A stretch of DNA of 10,659 nucleotides from JAGLTQ01 sp964605385. GTDB taxonomy: Bacteria > Pseudomonadota > Gammaproteobacteria > UBA6429 > Thiohalophilaceae. This document shows, piece by piece, positions 1 to 6,700 of the stretch (positions are counted from its first letter, which is position 1; every line of letters begins with the position of its first letter). A program made the position numbers and the translations under genes. The stretch is taken from positions 1-10,659 of the forward strand of contig CAZSCK010000084.1 in the NCBI GenBank assembly GCA_964605385.1. Direction: 5' to 3'. Under the pieces are notes generated by a model. The model was not told the DNA's origin, made no database searches, and saw only the letters and a list, made by a program, of their open reading frames with translations.

Positions 1-261
1 CGTGTCCCTTTTTAGCTTTGAATAGGCTATAAAATGAAAGATCAACAGCCCCTAGTGTGTTAGTGATTAATTTAAGATCATTGCCAATATTATTAGTATC
101 ATTCACAAAAACAATATTCTTGAACTACTATATAAGTCTAAAAAACAGTTGCAAAGGATACGCGATCATTTTGTGAATTGGAAATTTTTAAGCTAAAACA
201 ATGATGCAAAAAATATGTTTTATATAGTAGCAAAAGCAGGATTTATACGGGCTGCATGAAT
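1..261. other. AT-rich noncoding stretch downstream of ubiJ
   Basis: No credible coding region: all three plus frames from the left edge stop within about 30 bases, and the short ATG frames (for example 34-60) are under 12 codons. The minus strand has only a short open frame from a TTG near 45 to the left edge, with no recognisable similarity. UbiB, which often follows ubiJ, does not begin here. The stretch contains two perfect inverted repeats that interleave (101-110 with 169-178, and 125-135 with 220-230). No GC-rich terminator hairpin was found after ubiJ. Confidence 0.6.
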
Positions 262-891
262 TTAAACTTCAGATTGGAGTTGTTTTTGCAAACGCAAAAT
301 TCGTGCCTCAAGCCGAGCAACATCATCACGTAATTGACTTATATTTTCAGCAAGGTCTTCTAATTCAGTAGAATGGGGGCTGAGTTGGCCTTCATCCTGT
401 ATATATTCACGTGTATCCAATTCAAGAATTTTGAGCGCATCTTTTCCCCACGAATTAAAGCTGTGAATTAAATTACTTGCTTTAAAGGCGACAAGATCGC
501 CTGTGTAGGCAGATAACCATTCTTCCCAGTCTAAATCGAGTTGATCTAATATGCGTTTAAAGTGCTGGCCGAGTTCAATATCACCTTTTATACGAATATC
601 CCCGCTGAAAAAACTTTCAGTGGAGTCACCGAGTGACATATTGATAAAAGCGAGAGAACTGCCTTGCAAGGTAGTATCAGCCTGGCCATGGTAAAGGTAT
701 TGAACCTGAACACCTTCGGTGTGAGGAAAAAGATACAGGCTTAAATCAAGATCAGTAAACTCGAAGGCAATGACTTTGCCTTGTAAGGAAGCAAATTTTT
801 CCAATGTAGCGGGATCTTGTTTGAGCACAAGATTAACCGAAGTCTCAAGGGCTTCGGTTAAGGTGAGAATGATTTCGGTGGGTAAACTCAT
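262..891 (-). CDS. ubiJ: Ubiquinone biosynthesis accessory factor UbiJ (SCP2 domain)
   Basis: UbiJ is a lipid-binding accessory protein of the soluble Ubi complex that makes ubiquinone; it is not itself an enzyme. The 209-residue product has a helical N-terminus, an SCP2-like sterol-carrier region over roughly residues 15-115 (including FSGDIRIKGD and the following GQHFKRILDQLDLDWEEWLS segment), and a C-terminal charged coiled coil with the UbiJ-type LRDDVARLEARI signature. E. coli UbiJ is about 201 residues, so length fits. The open frame extends two codons upstream to a TTG at 897, but the ATG at 891 gives the family-like MSLPTE start; neither has a clear Shine-Dalgarno sequence. The gene lies 18 bases after ubiE, so the two are almost certainly co-transcribed and perhaps translationally coupled. 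Function is inferred from family and context. Confidence 0.9.
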   Translation of the reverse strand: MSLPTEIILTLTEALETSVNLVLKQDPATLEKFASLQGKVIAFEFTDLDLSLYLFPHTEGVQVQYLYHGQADTTLQGSSLAFINMSLGDSTESFFSGDIRIKGDIELGQHFKRILDQLDLDWEEWLSAYTGDLVAFKASNLIHSFNSWGKDALKILELDTREYIQDEGQLSPHSTELEDLAENISQLRDDVARLEARILRLQKQLQSEV

Positions 892-909
892 TCGCAATAA
901 CAGGCTGTT

Positions 910-1656
910 TTATATTTTATAACCACGATGCAAAGCAACCACACCACCGGTTAAATTAAAGTATTCACATTTTTCAAAATCTGCATCACTCATCATGTCT
1001 TTTAAAGTTTCCTGATCCGGATGCATACGAATAGATTCTGCAAGATAACGGTAACTTTCAGCATCATCGGCAATCACTTTACCCATAAACGGTAATAGCT
1101 TGAATGAATAGGTGTCGTAGATTTTGCTTAATAAAGCAGATTCCGGTTTGGAGAATTCTAAAATAAGTAACGGTGCACCGGGCTTTAATACACGATACAT
1201 TGAACGTAGCGCGGCATCTTTATCGGTTACGTTACGTAAACCAAAGGCAATGGTAATCGCATCAAAATGATTATCAGGGAAAGGCAGGCATTCAGCATTG
1301 GCTTGAACGTATTGAATATTTCCAGCAATACCCTTATCCAACAAACGTTCGCGGCCGACTTTTAACATGGAATCATTAATATCAGCGACTGTTACAGAAC
1401 CTTCCTGTCCAACAATGCGGGCAAATTTTGCGGCTAAGTCACCGGTGCCGCCAGCAAGATCGAGAACATGATGACCATGACGGACACCACTCATTTCAAT
1501 GGTATAACGTTTCCAGACACGATGAATACCGAATGACATTAAGTCATTCATCACATCATATTTGCTGGCTACCGAATGGAAAACGCCTGCGACTTTATTT
1601 ACTTTATCGTCGTAGGCAACCTGTTCAAAACCAAAATGTGTAGTGTCATTTTTCAT
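910..1656 (-). CDS. ubiE: UbiE, demethylmenaquinone / 2-polyprenyl-6-methoxy-1,4-benzoquinol C-methyltransferase
   Basis: UbiE is the SAM-dependent C-methyltransferase of ubiquinone (and, where present, menaquinone) synthesis. The 248-residue product matches the E. coli enzyme almost end to end: THFGF near the start, FHSVASKYDVMNDLMSFGIH at about 26-45, the SAM-binding motif DLAGGTGDL at 66-74, the family motif GLRNVTD at 139-145, then ESIRMHPDQ and the C-terminal GGVVALHRGYKI. The frame stays open to an ATG at 1695, but that codon lies in the terminal inverted repeat of the 1689-1832 element and the added 13 residues are unlike the family, so the ATG at 1656 is chosen. No Shine-Dalgarno is visible before it. 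ubiJ follows after 18 bases. UbiE is separated from the upstream DUF971 gene by the repeat element. Confidence 0.96.
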   Translation of the reverse strand: MKNDTTHFGFEQVAYDDKVNKVAGVFHSVASKYDVMNDLMSFGIHRVWKRYTIEMSGVRHGHHVLDLAGGTGDLAAKFARIVGQEGSVTVADINDSMLKVGRERLLDKGIAGNIQYVQANAECLPFPDNHFDAITIAFGLRNVTDKDAALRSMYRVLKPGAPLLILEFSKPESALLSKIYDTYSFKLLPFMGKVIADDAESYRYLAESIRMHPDQETLKDMMSDADFEKCEYFNLTGGVVALHRGYKI

Positions 1657-1688
1657 AGTTTGATTATAACCGTAATTAAGGTCTATTG

Positions 1689-1832
1689 CTGTCATTGCGA
1701 GGAAGTTCTAAAAAAGCATTTTTCAGAACTGATGTGGCAATCTCATGTTTAGAGAGATTAATCATGAGATTGCCGCGCTATTGCTCATGCGTTGCCCTAC
1801 CTCCTGCGTCCATACAGTCGTCGCAATGACAG
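1689..1832. repeat. MITE-like structured intergenic repeat with terminal inverted repeats
   Basis: The ends form a perfect 12-bp inverted repeat: CTGTCATTGCGA at 1689-1700 and its complement at 1821-1832. Inside are two further hairpins. One pairs 1704-1715 with 1719-1730 around a 3-base loop with a single mismatch. The other pairs 1736-1747 (GGCAATCTCATG) perfectly with 1763-1774. No open reading frame of interest lies within, and no obvious target-site duplication flanks it. From memory, GTCATTGCGA ends with GGCAATCTC interior arms resemble a repeat scattered in many bacterial genomes; this cannot be confirmed here. It lies between the DUF971 stop and the ubiE start, so a read-through transcript would carry a large folded RNA. 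It may be a nonautonomous element or an extragenic palindromic repeat. Confidence 0.8.
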
Positions 1833-1838
1833 ATGGAT

Positions 1839-2207
1839 TTATTTACCGTGCTTAGGCTCAGGCCGTTCTTTGCCAGCATCTTTTAAACGTTGAAGATAGT
1901 TTTTCCAGTTTTCTTCGTAGTTTTCGCCAAGTTCATATAGTGTTTCCCAGGAGAAAATACCGGTGTCGTGGTTATCATCAAAAAAAGGTTGAATGGCATA
2001 GTTGCCAATCATTTCAATTTGGGTGATGTTTACATCCTGTTTGCCAAATTGTAAAACTTCCTGACCGGGGCCATGACCTTGCACTTCTGCAGAAGGTGAG
2101 TACACGCGTAAATATTCAACGGGCAGGTTAAAGATTTTCCCATCACTAAAAATAACTTCGAGTACATGCGAAGCCTGATGAAGTTTAATATCTGTAGGTT
2201 TAATCAT
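1839..2207 (-). CDS. DUF971 / gamma-butyrobetaine hydroxylase-like N-terminal domain protein
   Basis: A 122-residue protein recognised as the stand-alone DUF971 (GBBH-like N-terminal) type: it begins with a short strand region leading to HVLEVIFSDG, then LPVEYLRVYSPSAEVQGHG, then the conserved VNITQIEMIGNYAIQPFFDD and HDTGIFSWETLYELG. The tail (about 95-122) is charged and probably flexible. In eukaryotic gamma-butyrobetaine hydroxylase this domain precedes the oxygenase; here the oxygenase is absent, so no carnitine-related activity should be inferred. The start is supported by AGGAA six bases before the ATG. It lies 20 bases after hslU, as in Pseudomonas and other gammaproteobacteria by recollection, which suggests co-transcription with the HslUV protease. 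Its biochemical role is not known to me. Confidence 0.88.
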   Translation of the reverse strand: MIKPTDIKLHQASHVLEVIFSDGKIFNLPVEYLRVYSPSAEVQGHGPGQEVLQFGKQDVNITQIEMIGNYAIQPFFDDNHDTGIFSWETLYELGENYEENWKNYLQRLKDAGKERPEPKHGK

Positions 2208-2227
2208 TTTTAGTTCCTAAATAACGT

Positions 2228-3568
2228 TTATAAAATGTAACGACTGAGGTCTTCATCCTGCGCTAATTCAGAAATATTTTCATCCACATATTCTGCAGTG
2301 ATTTTAATATATGAACCACTATTCTCGGATGCAGTAAAAGATACTTCCTCAAGTAAGCGTTCGAGTATTGTATGCAAACGGCGTGCGCCAATATTTTCGG
2401 TACGTTCGTTTACCTGATAAGCTGTTTCGGCGATACGACGAATGCCATCCTCAGCAAAAGAGAGGGTTACTTCTTCGGTTGCCAATAAGGCACGATATTG
2501 CTCGGTAAGAGATGCATCGGGTTCTACAAGTATACGCATGAAATCATCTGAGGTTAGAGCATCAAGTTCTACGCGAATTGGGAAACGACCCTGCAATTCG
2601 GGGATTAAATCAGATGGCTTTGTAAGGTGAAAAGCACCAGATGCAATAAATAAAATGTGATCGGTTTTAACCATACCGTATTTTGTTGATACAGTTGAGC
2701 CTTCTACTAAAGGTAATAAGTCACGCTGTACACCTTCACGAGAAACATCAGCGCCATTGGTTTCACCACGTTTAGCAATTTTATCCATTTCATCTAAAAA
2801 GACGATGCCATGTTGTTCAACATTGTTTAACGCATCTTCTTTTATTTCTTCTTCGTTAATTAATGCCGCGGCTTCTTCATCAATGAGTAATTTAAAAGCT
2901 TGTTTAATAGGTAATTTGCGGGTGCGTTTAGTTTGATTGCTTCCTAAATTTTGAAACATACCTTGTAACTGGTTGGTCATTTCTTCCATGCCAGGTGGAG
3001 CCATAATTTCAACACCAATTTGTTGTGCACTAATTTCAATTTCTATTTCTTTATCGTTCAGATCACCTTCGCGCAACTTTTTTCGAAACTTTTGACGTGT
3101 TGGGTTTTCATTTTTTGTTTCAGTCACAGACTCATCAGAACTAAAGTCTCTTGCGGGAGGCAGTAATATATCAAGAATGCGCTCTTCGGCTGCATCTTCC
3201 GCTTTTGCCTGAACATCTTCCATTGCATTTTCACGAGTGAGCTTGATGGATATTTCCATTAAGTCACGAATAATGGATTCAACATCACGACCAACATAAC
3301 CCACTTCAGTAAATTTAGTGGCTTCAATTTTTAAGAAGGGTGCACGCGCAAGCTTTGCTAAACGACGGGCTATTTCAGTTTTACCAACACCGGTTGGTCC
3401 AATCATTAAAATATTTTTTGGGGTAATTTCATTACGTAAATTTTCATCGACCTGACTACGACGCCAGCGATTTCTTAAGGCAATCGCAACAGCACGCTTT
3501 GCTGCAGCTTGACCAACAATATGTTTGTCGAGTTCGTTGACGATTTCTTGGGGTGTCATTTGGGACAT
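2228..3568 (-). CDS. hslU: HslU, ATPase subunit of the HslUV protease
   Basis: HslU is the AAA+ unfoldase that feeds proteins to the HslV peptidase in the cytoplasm. The 446-residue product (E. coli 443) carries the N-terminal MTPQEIVNELDKHIVGQ, Walker A GPTGVGKT at 57-64, the pore loop GYVG at 90-93, an acidic and variable intermediate (I) domain over roughly 110-240, Walker B IVFLDEMDK at 255-263, the second-region arginine LQGRFPIRVEL near 326-335, sensor-2 GARRLHT at 395-401, and a C-terminus ending SRYIL, the tail that docks into HslV. All key residues are present. The gene follows hslV by 18 bases and precedes DUF971 by 20, so it is mid-operon. Starts at residue 1 or 4 (both Met) are possible; neither has a strong Shine-Dalgarno. 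Confidence 0.97.
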   Translation of the reverse strand: MSQMTPQEIVNELDKHIVGQAAAKRAVAIALRNRWRRSQVDENLRNEITPKNILMIGPTGVGKTEIARRLAKLARAPFLKIEATKFTEVGYVGRDVESIIRDLMEISIKLTRENAMEDVQAKAEDAAEERILDILLPPARDFSSDESVTETKNENPTRQKFRKKLREGDLNDKEIEIEISAQQIGVEIMAPPGMEEMTNQLQGMFQNLGSNQTKRTRKLPIKQAFKLLIDEEAAALINEEEIKEDALNNVEQHGIVFLDEMDKIAKRGETNGADVSREGVQRDLLPLVEGSTVSTKYGMVKTDHILFIASGAFHLTKPSDLIPELQGRFPIRVELDALTSDDFMRILVEPDASLTEQYRALLATEEVTLSFAEDGIRRIAETAYQVNERTENIGARRLHTILERLLEEVSFTASENSGSYIKITAEYVDENISELAQDEDLSRYIL

Positions 3569-3586
3569 AGATAATTCGCTTTATAT

Positions 3587-4126
3587 TTAAAATTCAAGTT
3601 CTTCAAAAACTAAATTGTGGTTAGTATAAATGCAGATATCAGCAGCAATATTCAAGGCTTCGGTGGTAATTTCTTTAGCATTTAACTCGGTGTTTTTGAT
3701 TAGAGCGCGTGCTGCTGAAAGTGCGTAATTGCCGCCGGAACCAATTGCCATAATGCCGTGCTCAGGCTCTATAACATCGCCATTACCAGAGATAATCAGA
3801 GATGCTTCTGCATCAGCAACGGCAAGCAATGCTTCTAAACGGCGTAAGGTACGGTCTGTACGCCAATCCTTTGCCATTTCGACAGCAGCACGAACCAGTT
3901 GGCCATTGTGTTTTTCCAGCTTGGCTTCAAAGTACTCAAATAAGGTAAAAGCGTCCGCGGTACCGCCAGCAAAACCAGCAATGACTTTATCATTATATAA
4001 ACGGCGAACTTTGCGGACATTGCTCTTCATGACGGTATCACCCAAGGTTGCCTGGCCATCGGCGCCAATAATAACTTTGTTGCCACGGCGAACAGAAAGG
4101 ACGGTGGTGCCTCGATATTGTTCCAA
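3587..4126 (-). CDS. hslV: HslV, peptidase subunit of the HslUV protease (TTG start)
   Basis: HslV is the proteasome beta-like threonine peptidase that forms the double ring capped by HslU. The 179-residue product opens MEQYRG-TTVLSVRR; the catalytic nucleophile should be Thr7, exposed after removal of a six-residue propeptide, unlike the E. coli form in which Thr follows the initiator Met directly. Family blocks include GADGQATLG, NVRKVRRLY, the AGFAGGTADAFTLFE block, AKDWRTDRTLRRLEALL, GNGDVIEP, IGSGGNYALSAARAL and the C-terminal IYTNHN. The start codon is TTG: it is preceded by AGGAG with six bases between, and an in-frame TAG lies at 4136-4138, so no upstream in-frame ATG is possible. It is the first gene of hslV-hslU-DUF971. 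Confidence 0.97.
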   Translation of the reverse strand: MEQYRGTTVLSVRRGNKVIIGADGQATLGDTVMKSNVRKVRRLYNDKVIAGFAGGTADAFTLFEYFEAKLEKHNGQLVRAAVEMAKDWRTDRTLRRLEALLAVADAEASLIISGNGDVIEPEHGIMAIGSGGNYALSAARALIKNTELNAKEITTEALNIAADICIYTNHNLVFEELEF

Positions 4127-4132
4127 GATGAG

Positions 4133-4137
4133 CTCCT
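4133..4137 (-). promoter_or_regulatory. Shine-Dalgarno sequence fixing the hslV TTG start
   Basis: AGGAG on the minus strand, six bases before the TTG at 4126. An in-frame stop overlaps the site just upstream (4136-4138). Together these make the TTG the only plausible initiation codon that retains the catalytic threonine and the propeptide. Confidence 0.85.
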
Positions 4138-4197
4138 AATTAAAACAAGAGAAAAAACAGGATTATTGCAGAATATGCTAAATAACTAAGGCCGCCG

Positions 4198-4226
4198 ATT
4201 GTACACCTGTGAGCTAATATGAACAA
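4198..4226 (-). promoter_or_regulatory. Probable sigma-70 promoter of hslV-hslU-DUF971
   Basis: On the minus strand TTGTTC (4221-4226) and TACAAT (4198-4203) are separated by exactly 17 bases. The -10 matches consensus at five of six positions, the -35 at only three. Transcription would start near 4190, giving a leader of about 65 bases. No convincing heat-shock (sigma-32) pattern was seen, although hslVU is heat-shock controlled in E. coli. Confidence 0.5.
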
Positions 4227-4321
4227 ACTAAAATATACTAATTATTGTTTTTTCAATGACTTAGCATGAAGTAATTTAGATTTAGGTTAAAATAATATTT
4301 TGTCATAGTTTTGAATAGCGC

Positions 4322-4349
4322 AATAAAAAGGCAGCTAAATAGCTGCCTT
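4322..4349 (-). terminator. Rho-independent terminator after the rhodanese gene
   Basis: Read on the minus strand, a perfect 9-bp stem (4341-4349 pairing with 4328-4336) closes a 4-base loop and runs into a T-rich tract (TTTTATTG). It begins 24 bases after the stop codon of the rhodanese-like gene and insulates the hslV promoter from the upstream unit. Confidence 0.85.
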
Positions 4350-4373
4350 CAAATGTATTTTATTTGTTTGAAA

Positions 4374-5096
4374 TTATTCTGGAATAGAGACCGTTAAACC
4401 AAGTATCTGCCATCCTTGCATACCATTACGGTAGTAGTGAAGTTTTTCTGCGGGGTAACCAAGCTTAAGCAAACCCTGGATAGCGCGTGGAGATTGGCCA
4501 CACCACATGCCATTACACCAAAGCAAAAGATCTTTAGCTGCGCTGTAATCCCAGTATGGATTTGGTTTTTTCTCAATGCCTAAGATGTCTTTTAAGTCAG
4601 TCCAATATCCGGAAGCGTTTGATTTAAGACGTTCTACTCCAAAATTTTTCATGGTGGAGATCAATTGCTTGTCATTGCGGCTTAAGGCAAATACTGTAAA
4701 AGGAACACTTACTGAGCCAGGTATTGTACCTTTTGCATGCCATGATGGAGTGCGGGCATCAATTAAAAGTCCCTTATTCGTTTTAACGTAATCATTAATA
4801 AATTGAATAACTTCAAGCTCGCCAAATGTTGTTACGCCTGGCGCAACGATCATGGGTTGTATGCAAAAAGGGGGACATTTTCGTGATGTTTTTGAAAAAC
4901 CACCTGTCAGTTGATTGCTTTGATCCTGAATGCGCTGAATGCGGACGGTTTTACCATTCTGGTCGATTGCGACGTAAGACATATCTTGTGTGATATTAAC
5001 GTTGAGCGCAAAAGCTGTGCCGCTAAGGATAAAGAGCGTAAGTGAAATCAATGAGGTTATGCTAACTCGATGATAAGTTGTTGTCGGTATTTTCAT
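4374..5096 (-). CDS. Exported rhodanese-like domain protein with two cysteine pairs
   Basis: The 240-residue product starts with a signal peptide (basic MKIPTTTYHR, hydrophobic stretch to about 26, probable cleavage after AFA at 28-30), so it should act in the periplasm. A beta-rich region (33-65) leads to CPPFC (Cys74, Cys78) and IQPM, followed by a rhodanese fold: LLIDARTPSWHAKGTIPGSVSVPF at about 110-133 (Asp113, Arg115) and the active-site loop CNGMWCG at 194-200, then SPRAIQGLLKLGYP and YYRNGMQGW. Cys194 is the expected persulfide carrier; Cys199 in the loop and the CPPFC pair are additions to a simple rhodanese and suggest thiol-disulfide or sulfur-relay chemistry. The natural sulfur donor and acceptor are unknown. 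It follows a small secreted-protein gene by 31 bases and ends at a clear terminator. Confidence 0.85.
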   Translation of the reverse strand: MKIPTTTYHRVSITSLISLTLFILSGTAFALNVNITQDMSYVAIDQNGKTVRIQRIQDQSNQLTGGFSKTSRKCPPFCIQPMIVAPGVTTFGELEVIQFINDYVKTNKGLLIDARTPSWHAKGTIPGSVSVPFTVFALSRNDKQLISTMKNFGVERLKSNASGYWTDLKDILGIEKKPNPYWDYSAAKDLLLWCNGMWCGQSPRAIQGLLKLGYPAEKLHYYRNGMQGWQILGLTVSIPE

Positions 5097-5127
5097 TTAA
5101 CCATTCCTTCAGATAATAATTTTATAT

Positions 5128-5535
5128 TTACTTAGCTTCGTATTTTTCAATAATCATGCGTTTTGCAGCAGAAAGTTTTTTTGTGGTTCGAAACTCATCA
5201 AAAATAATAATTCGTGCACTTATAGGGAGTTTTGAATAGATCTCATGACTTGACGGGTATTTAGATCGGATTAATGTTTCGAAGTTATACATAGAAATTA
5301 ATGCTTTTTGTACTTCTGAACCGCTGGTGTTTTGAGATTGTTCGCGTTTTTCAGTTTCACGCAGTTCCTGCTTCGCTTTGTCAAGATATTCTGGGCTGCT
5401 GATTTCATCAGACAAACCTCTGAGATAATCATCTGTTGTGTAGAGATCTTTAGCTTTCGATAGCGAAGAGAATATAATGCCGATACAGAGGCAAAATAAA
5501 GCGCTGAATTTGGTGTATTTTCTCAATAAAGCCAT
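5128..5535 (-). CDS. Small exported protein of unknown function
   Basis: I do not recognise this family. The 135-residue product has an N-terminal signal peptide (basic MALLRKYTK, hydrophobic 10-25, probable cleavage after SKA at 26-28), so the mature protein is about 107 residues and lacks cysteine; both of its cysteines (15, 17) are in the signal segment. The first mature half is highly charged and likely helical (about 48-70). The second half has a pattern typical of a small helical domain: ISMYNFETLIRSKYPSSHEIY, KLPISARIIIFDEF, then TTKKLSAAKRMIIEKY. The start is supported by AAGG seven bases before the ATG. It precedes the exported rhodanese by 31 bases with no terminator between, so they are probably one transcript and perhaps act together in the periplasm; that is inference. 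Confidence 0.75.
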   Translation of the reverse strand: MALLRKYTKFSALFCLCIGIIFSSLSKAKDLYTTDDYLRGLSDEISSPEYLDKAKQELRETEKREQSQNTSGSEVQKALISMYNFETLIRSKYPSSHEIYSKLPISARIIIFDEFRTTKKLSAAKRMIIEKYEAK

Positions 5536-5716
5536 ATTGGAGCCTTCTTAGTGAGTGTTTGATTATTTACATTGGCACACTACGTCTAAACTTTAGTAAA
5601 TAAAGAGATAGTGGTGTATGTATGCATAAAAATTCTAAAAGGGGGGCAAGCCATACTAGCATATTATTAATATATGAAAATATTCTTTCTGTTAACGTAT
5701 ATTCGATTAAATAGAA
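5536..5716. other. Noncoding gap between the HDOD gene and the secreted-protein gene
   Basis: A 181-base AT-rich gap with a run of six G at 5641-5646. It should hold the promoter of the small exported protein/rhodanese unit. The best minus-strand candidate is TTAACA, 17 bases, TATTAA (about 5658-5697 region), far upstream and with a weak -10; I do not assign it. No convincing terminator for the HDOD gene was found. Confidence 0.45.
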
Positions 5717-6577
5717 TTAGGAAGGAAAAAGTACAGATTCAATTTCTTTTATTTCTTCCTGGGCTGTTTTGATCGCTTCAGGTAAATCTTCTTTTGATAG
5801 CCCGGTTAATTCCCAGGATATTGGGTTTATCATAGGAATTTCATCCTCCTCACTCATTGAGTCAAAATCAGCCATTACTGCAACAGCATTTGCAATATTG
5901 ATTAACGCAACTTCAGCAGGAAATTCTTTTGCATTTTGTGGCTCATGATGAAACTCAATGCATTCTTCAAGAACAGGAGCAAGTTTCCAGCTTTTAATTA
6001 ATGCTGCACCGACTTGCATGTGATCAAATCCAAAAATATGTCGTTCTGCTTCATATGTTTCCAGATCTTCTGTGCCTTCCATTAATAATAAAATGGATTC
6101 ATGTGATTTTTCAGGTAACTGGTTAAACATGAGTAGTTGGCCAATATCATGCAGCAGACCCGCGATAAAAATAGATTCTTTGTGTATTTTTTTGGATTTT
6201 TTTGCAAGTATTTGTGCTAATAAACCACAATATAAACTATGGTGCCAAAAGTCCTGCATGGAGATTAAGTCATTAGGAATACCATCAAACGCTTCACTTG
6301 CGGAAGATGATAAAACCAAATCACGAATTTTATTGGTACCAAGAATGGCAACGGCACGGGTAATTGTTTCTACTTCATTTGATAAACCGTAATAGGCGCT
6401 ATTGGCAATTCTTAACATGCGTACAACAAGCGCTGGATCCTGAGTTATCACCGCAGCCATATCATCTGCTGTTGAGTGGGGGTCGTTTGCAATTTGGTTA
6501 ACTCGAAGTGCAACTTCGGGAAGCGAGATAAGTTTGCTTGCGTTATTAACCAATTTCTGAATTTCAGTTGCAGACAT
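5717..6577 (-). CDS. HDOD-domain signalling protein
   Basis: HDOD proteins are cytoplasmic, HD-superfamily proteins linked to signalling, motility and stress control in proteobacteria; most have no proven enzymatic activity. The 286-residue product is essentially a single HDOD domain: LPEVALRVNQIANDP (19-33), DDMAAVITQDPALVVRMLRIANSAYYG (38-64), TITRAVAILGTNKIRDLVLS (71-90), then the HD part with His112/His113, the AGLLHDIGQ motif (His143-Asp144), FDHMQVGAALIKSW (185-197) and HH at 210-211. Unlike many HDOD proteins it keeps the HD dyad and several possible metal ligands, so catalysis cannot be excluded. A very acidic loop (MSEEDEIP, about 241-248) follows. There is no receiver, GGDEF or EAL domain. 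The start has a GAGG 10 bases upstream. It stands 123 bases after the TlpA-fusion gene and may share its transcript. Confidence 0.88.
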   Translation of the reverse strand: MSATEIQKLVNNASKLISLPEVALRVNQIANDPHSTADDMAAVITQDPALVVRMLRIANSAYYGLSNEVETITRAVAILGTNKIRDLVLSSSASEAFDGIPNDLISMQDFWHHSLYCGLLAQILAKKSKKIHKESIFIAGLLHDIGQLLMFNQLPEKSHESILLLMEGTEDLETYEAERHIFGFDHMQVGAALIKSWKLAPVLEECIEFHHEPQNAKEFPAEVALINIANAVAVMADFDSMSEEDEIPMINPISWELTGLSKEDLPEAIKTAQEEIKEIESVLFPS

Positions 6578-6700
6578 AATGGGTAAAACCTCATTCTTTA
6601 TTAGTTAGTTTAGTTAAAACATACTGATTTTCTATTAAAAAAATGATTGGAGCTCACAGTTTCAACAAAAAGCATATAAAAACCAGGCATTCGGTTATGT

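Noticed and set aside
1657..1695. Longer ubiE start at the ATG at 1695
   Set aside because: The extra 13 residues are encoded partly by the repeat end, lack family similarity, and the ATG at 1656 matches the usual N-terminus.
1663..1695. A full sigma-70 promoter for ubiE using the repeat end as -35
   Set aside because: TATAAT is perfect but ATGACA lies 21 bases away, too far for a normal -35; boxes at 16-18 bases do not match.
3729..4139. Plus-strand open frame of 136 codons across hslV
   Set aside because: Complete antisense overlap with hslV, whose frame is certain; serine/arginine-rich composition typical of a shadow frame.
4198..4260. Heat-shock (sigma-32) promoter for hslV
   Set aside because: TTGAAA occurs upstream at about 4252-4257, but no CCCCAT-like -10 follows at the right distance.
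6578..6700. Own promoter for the HDOD gene using TTGAAA at 6660-6665
   Set aside because: The region at 17-18 bases spacing is a T run, and the best -10-like sequence is 20 bases away; too weak to annotate.
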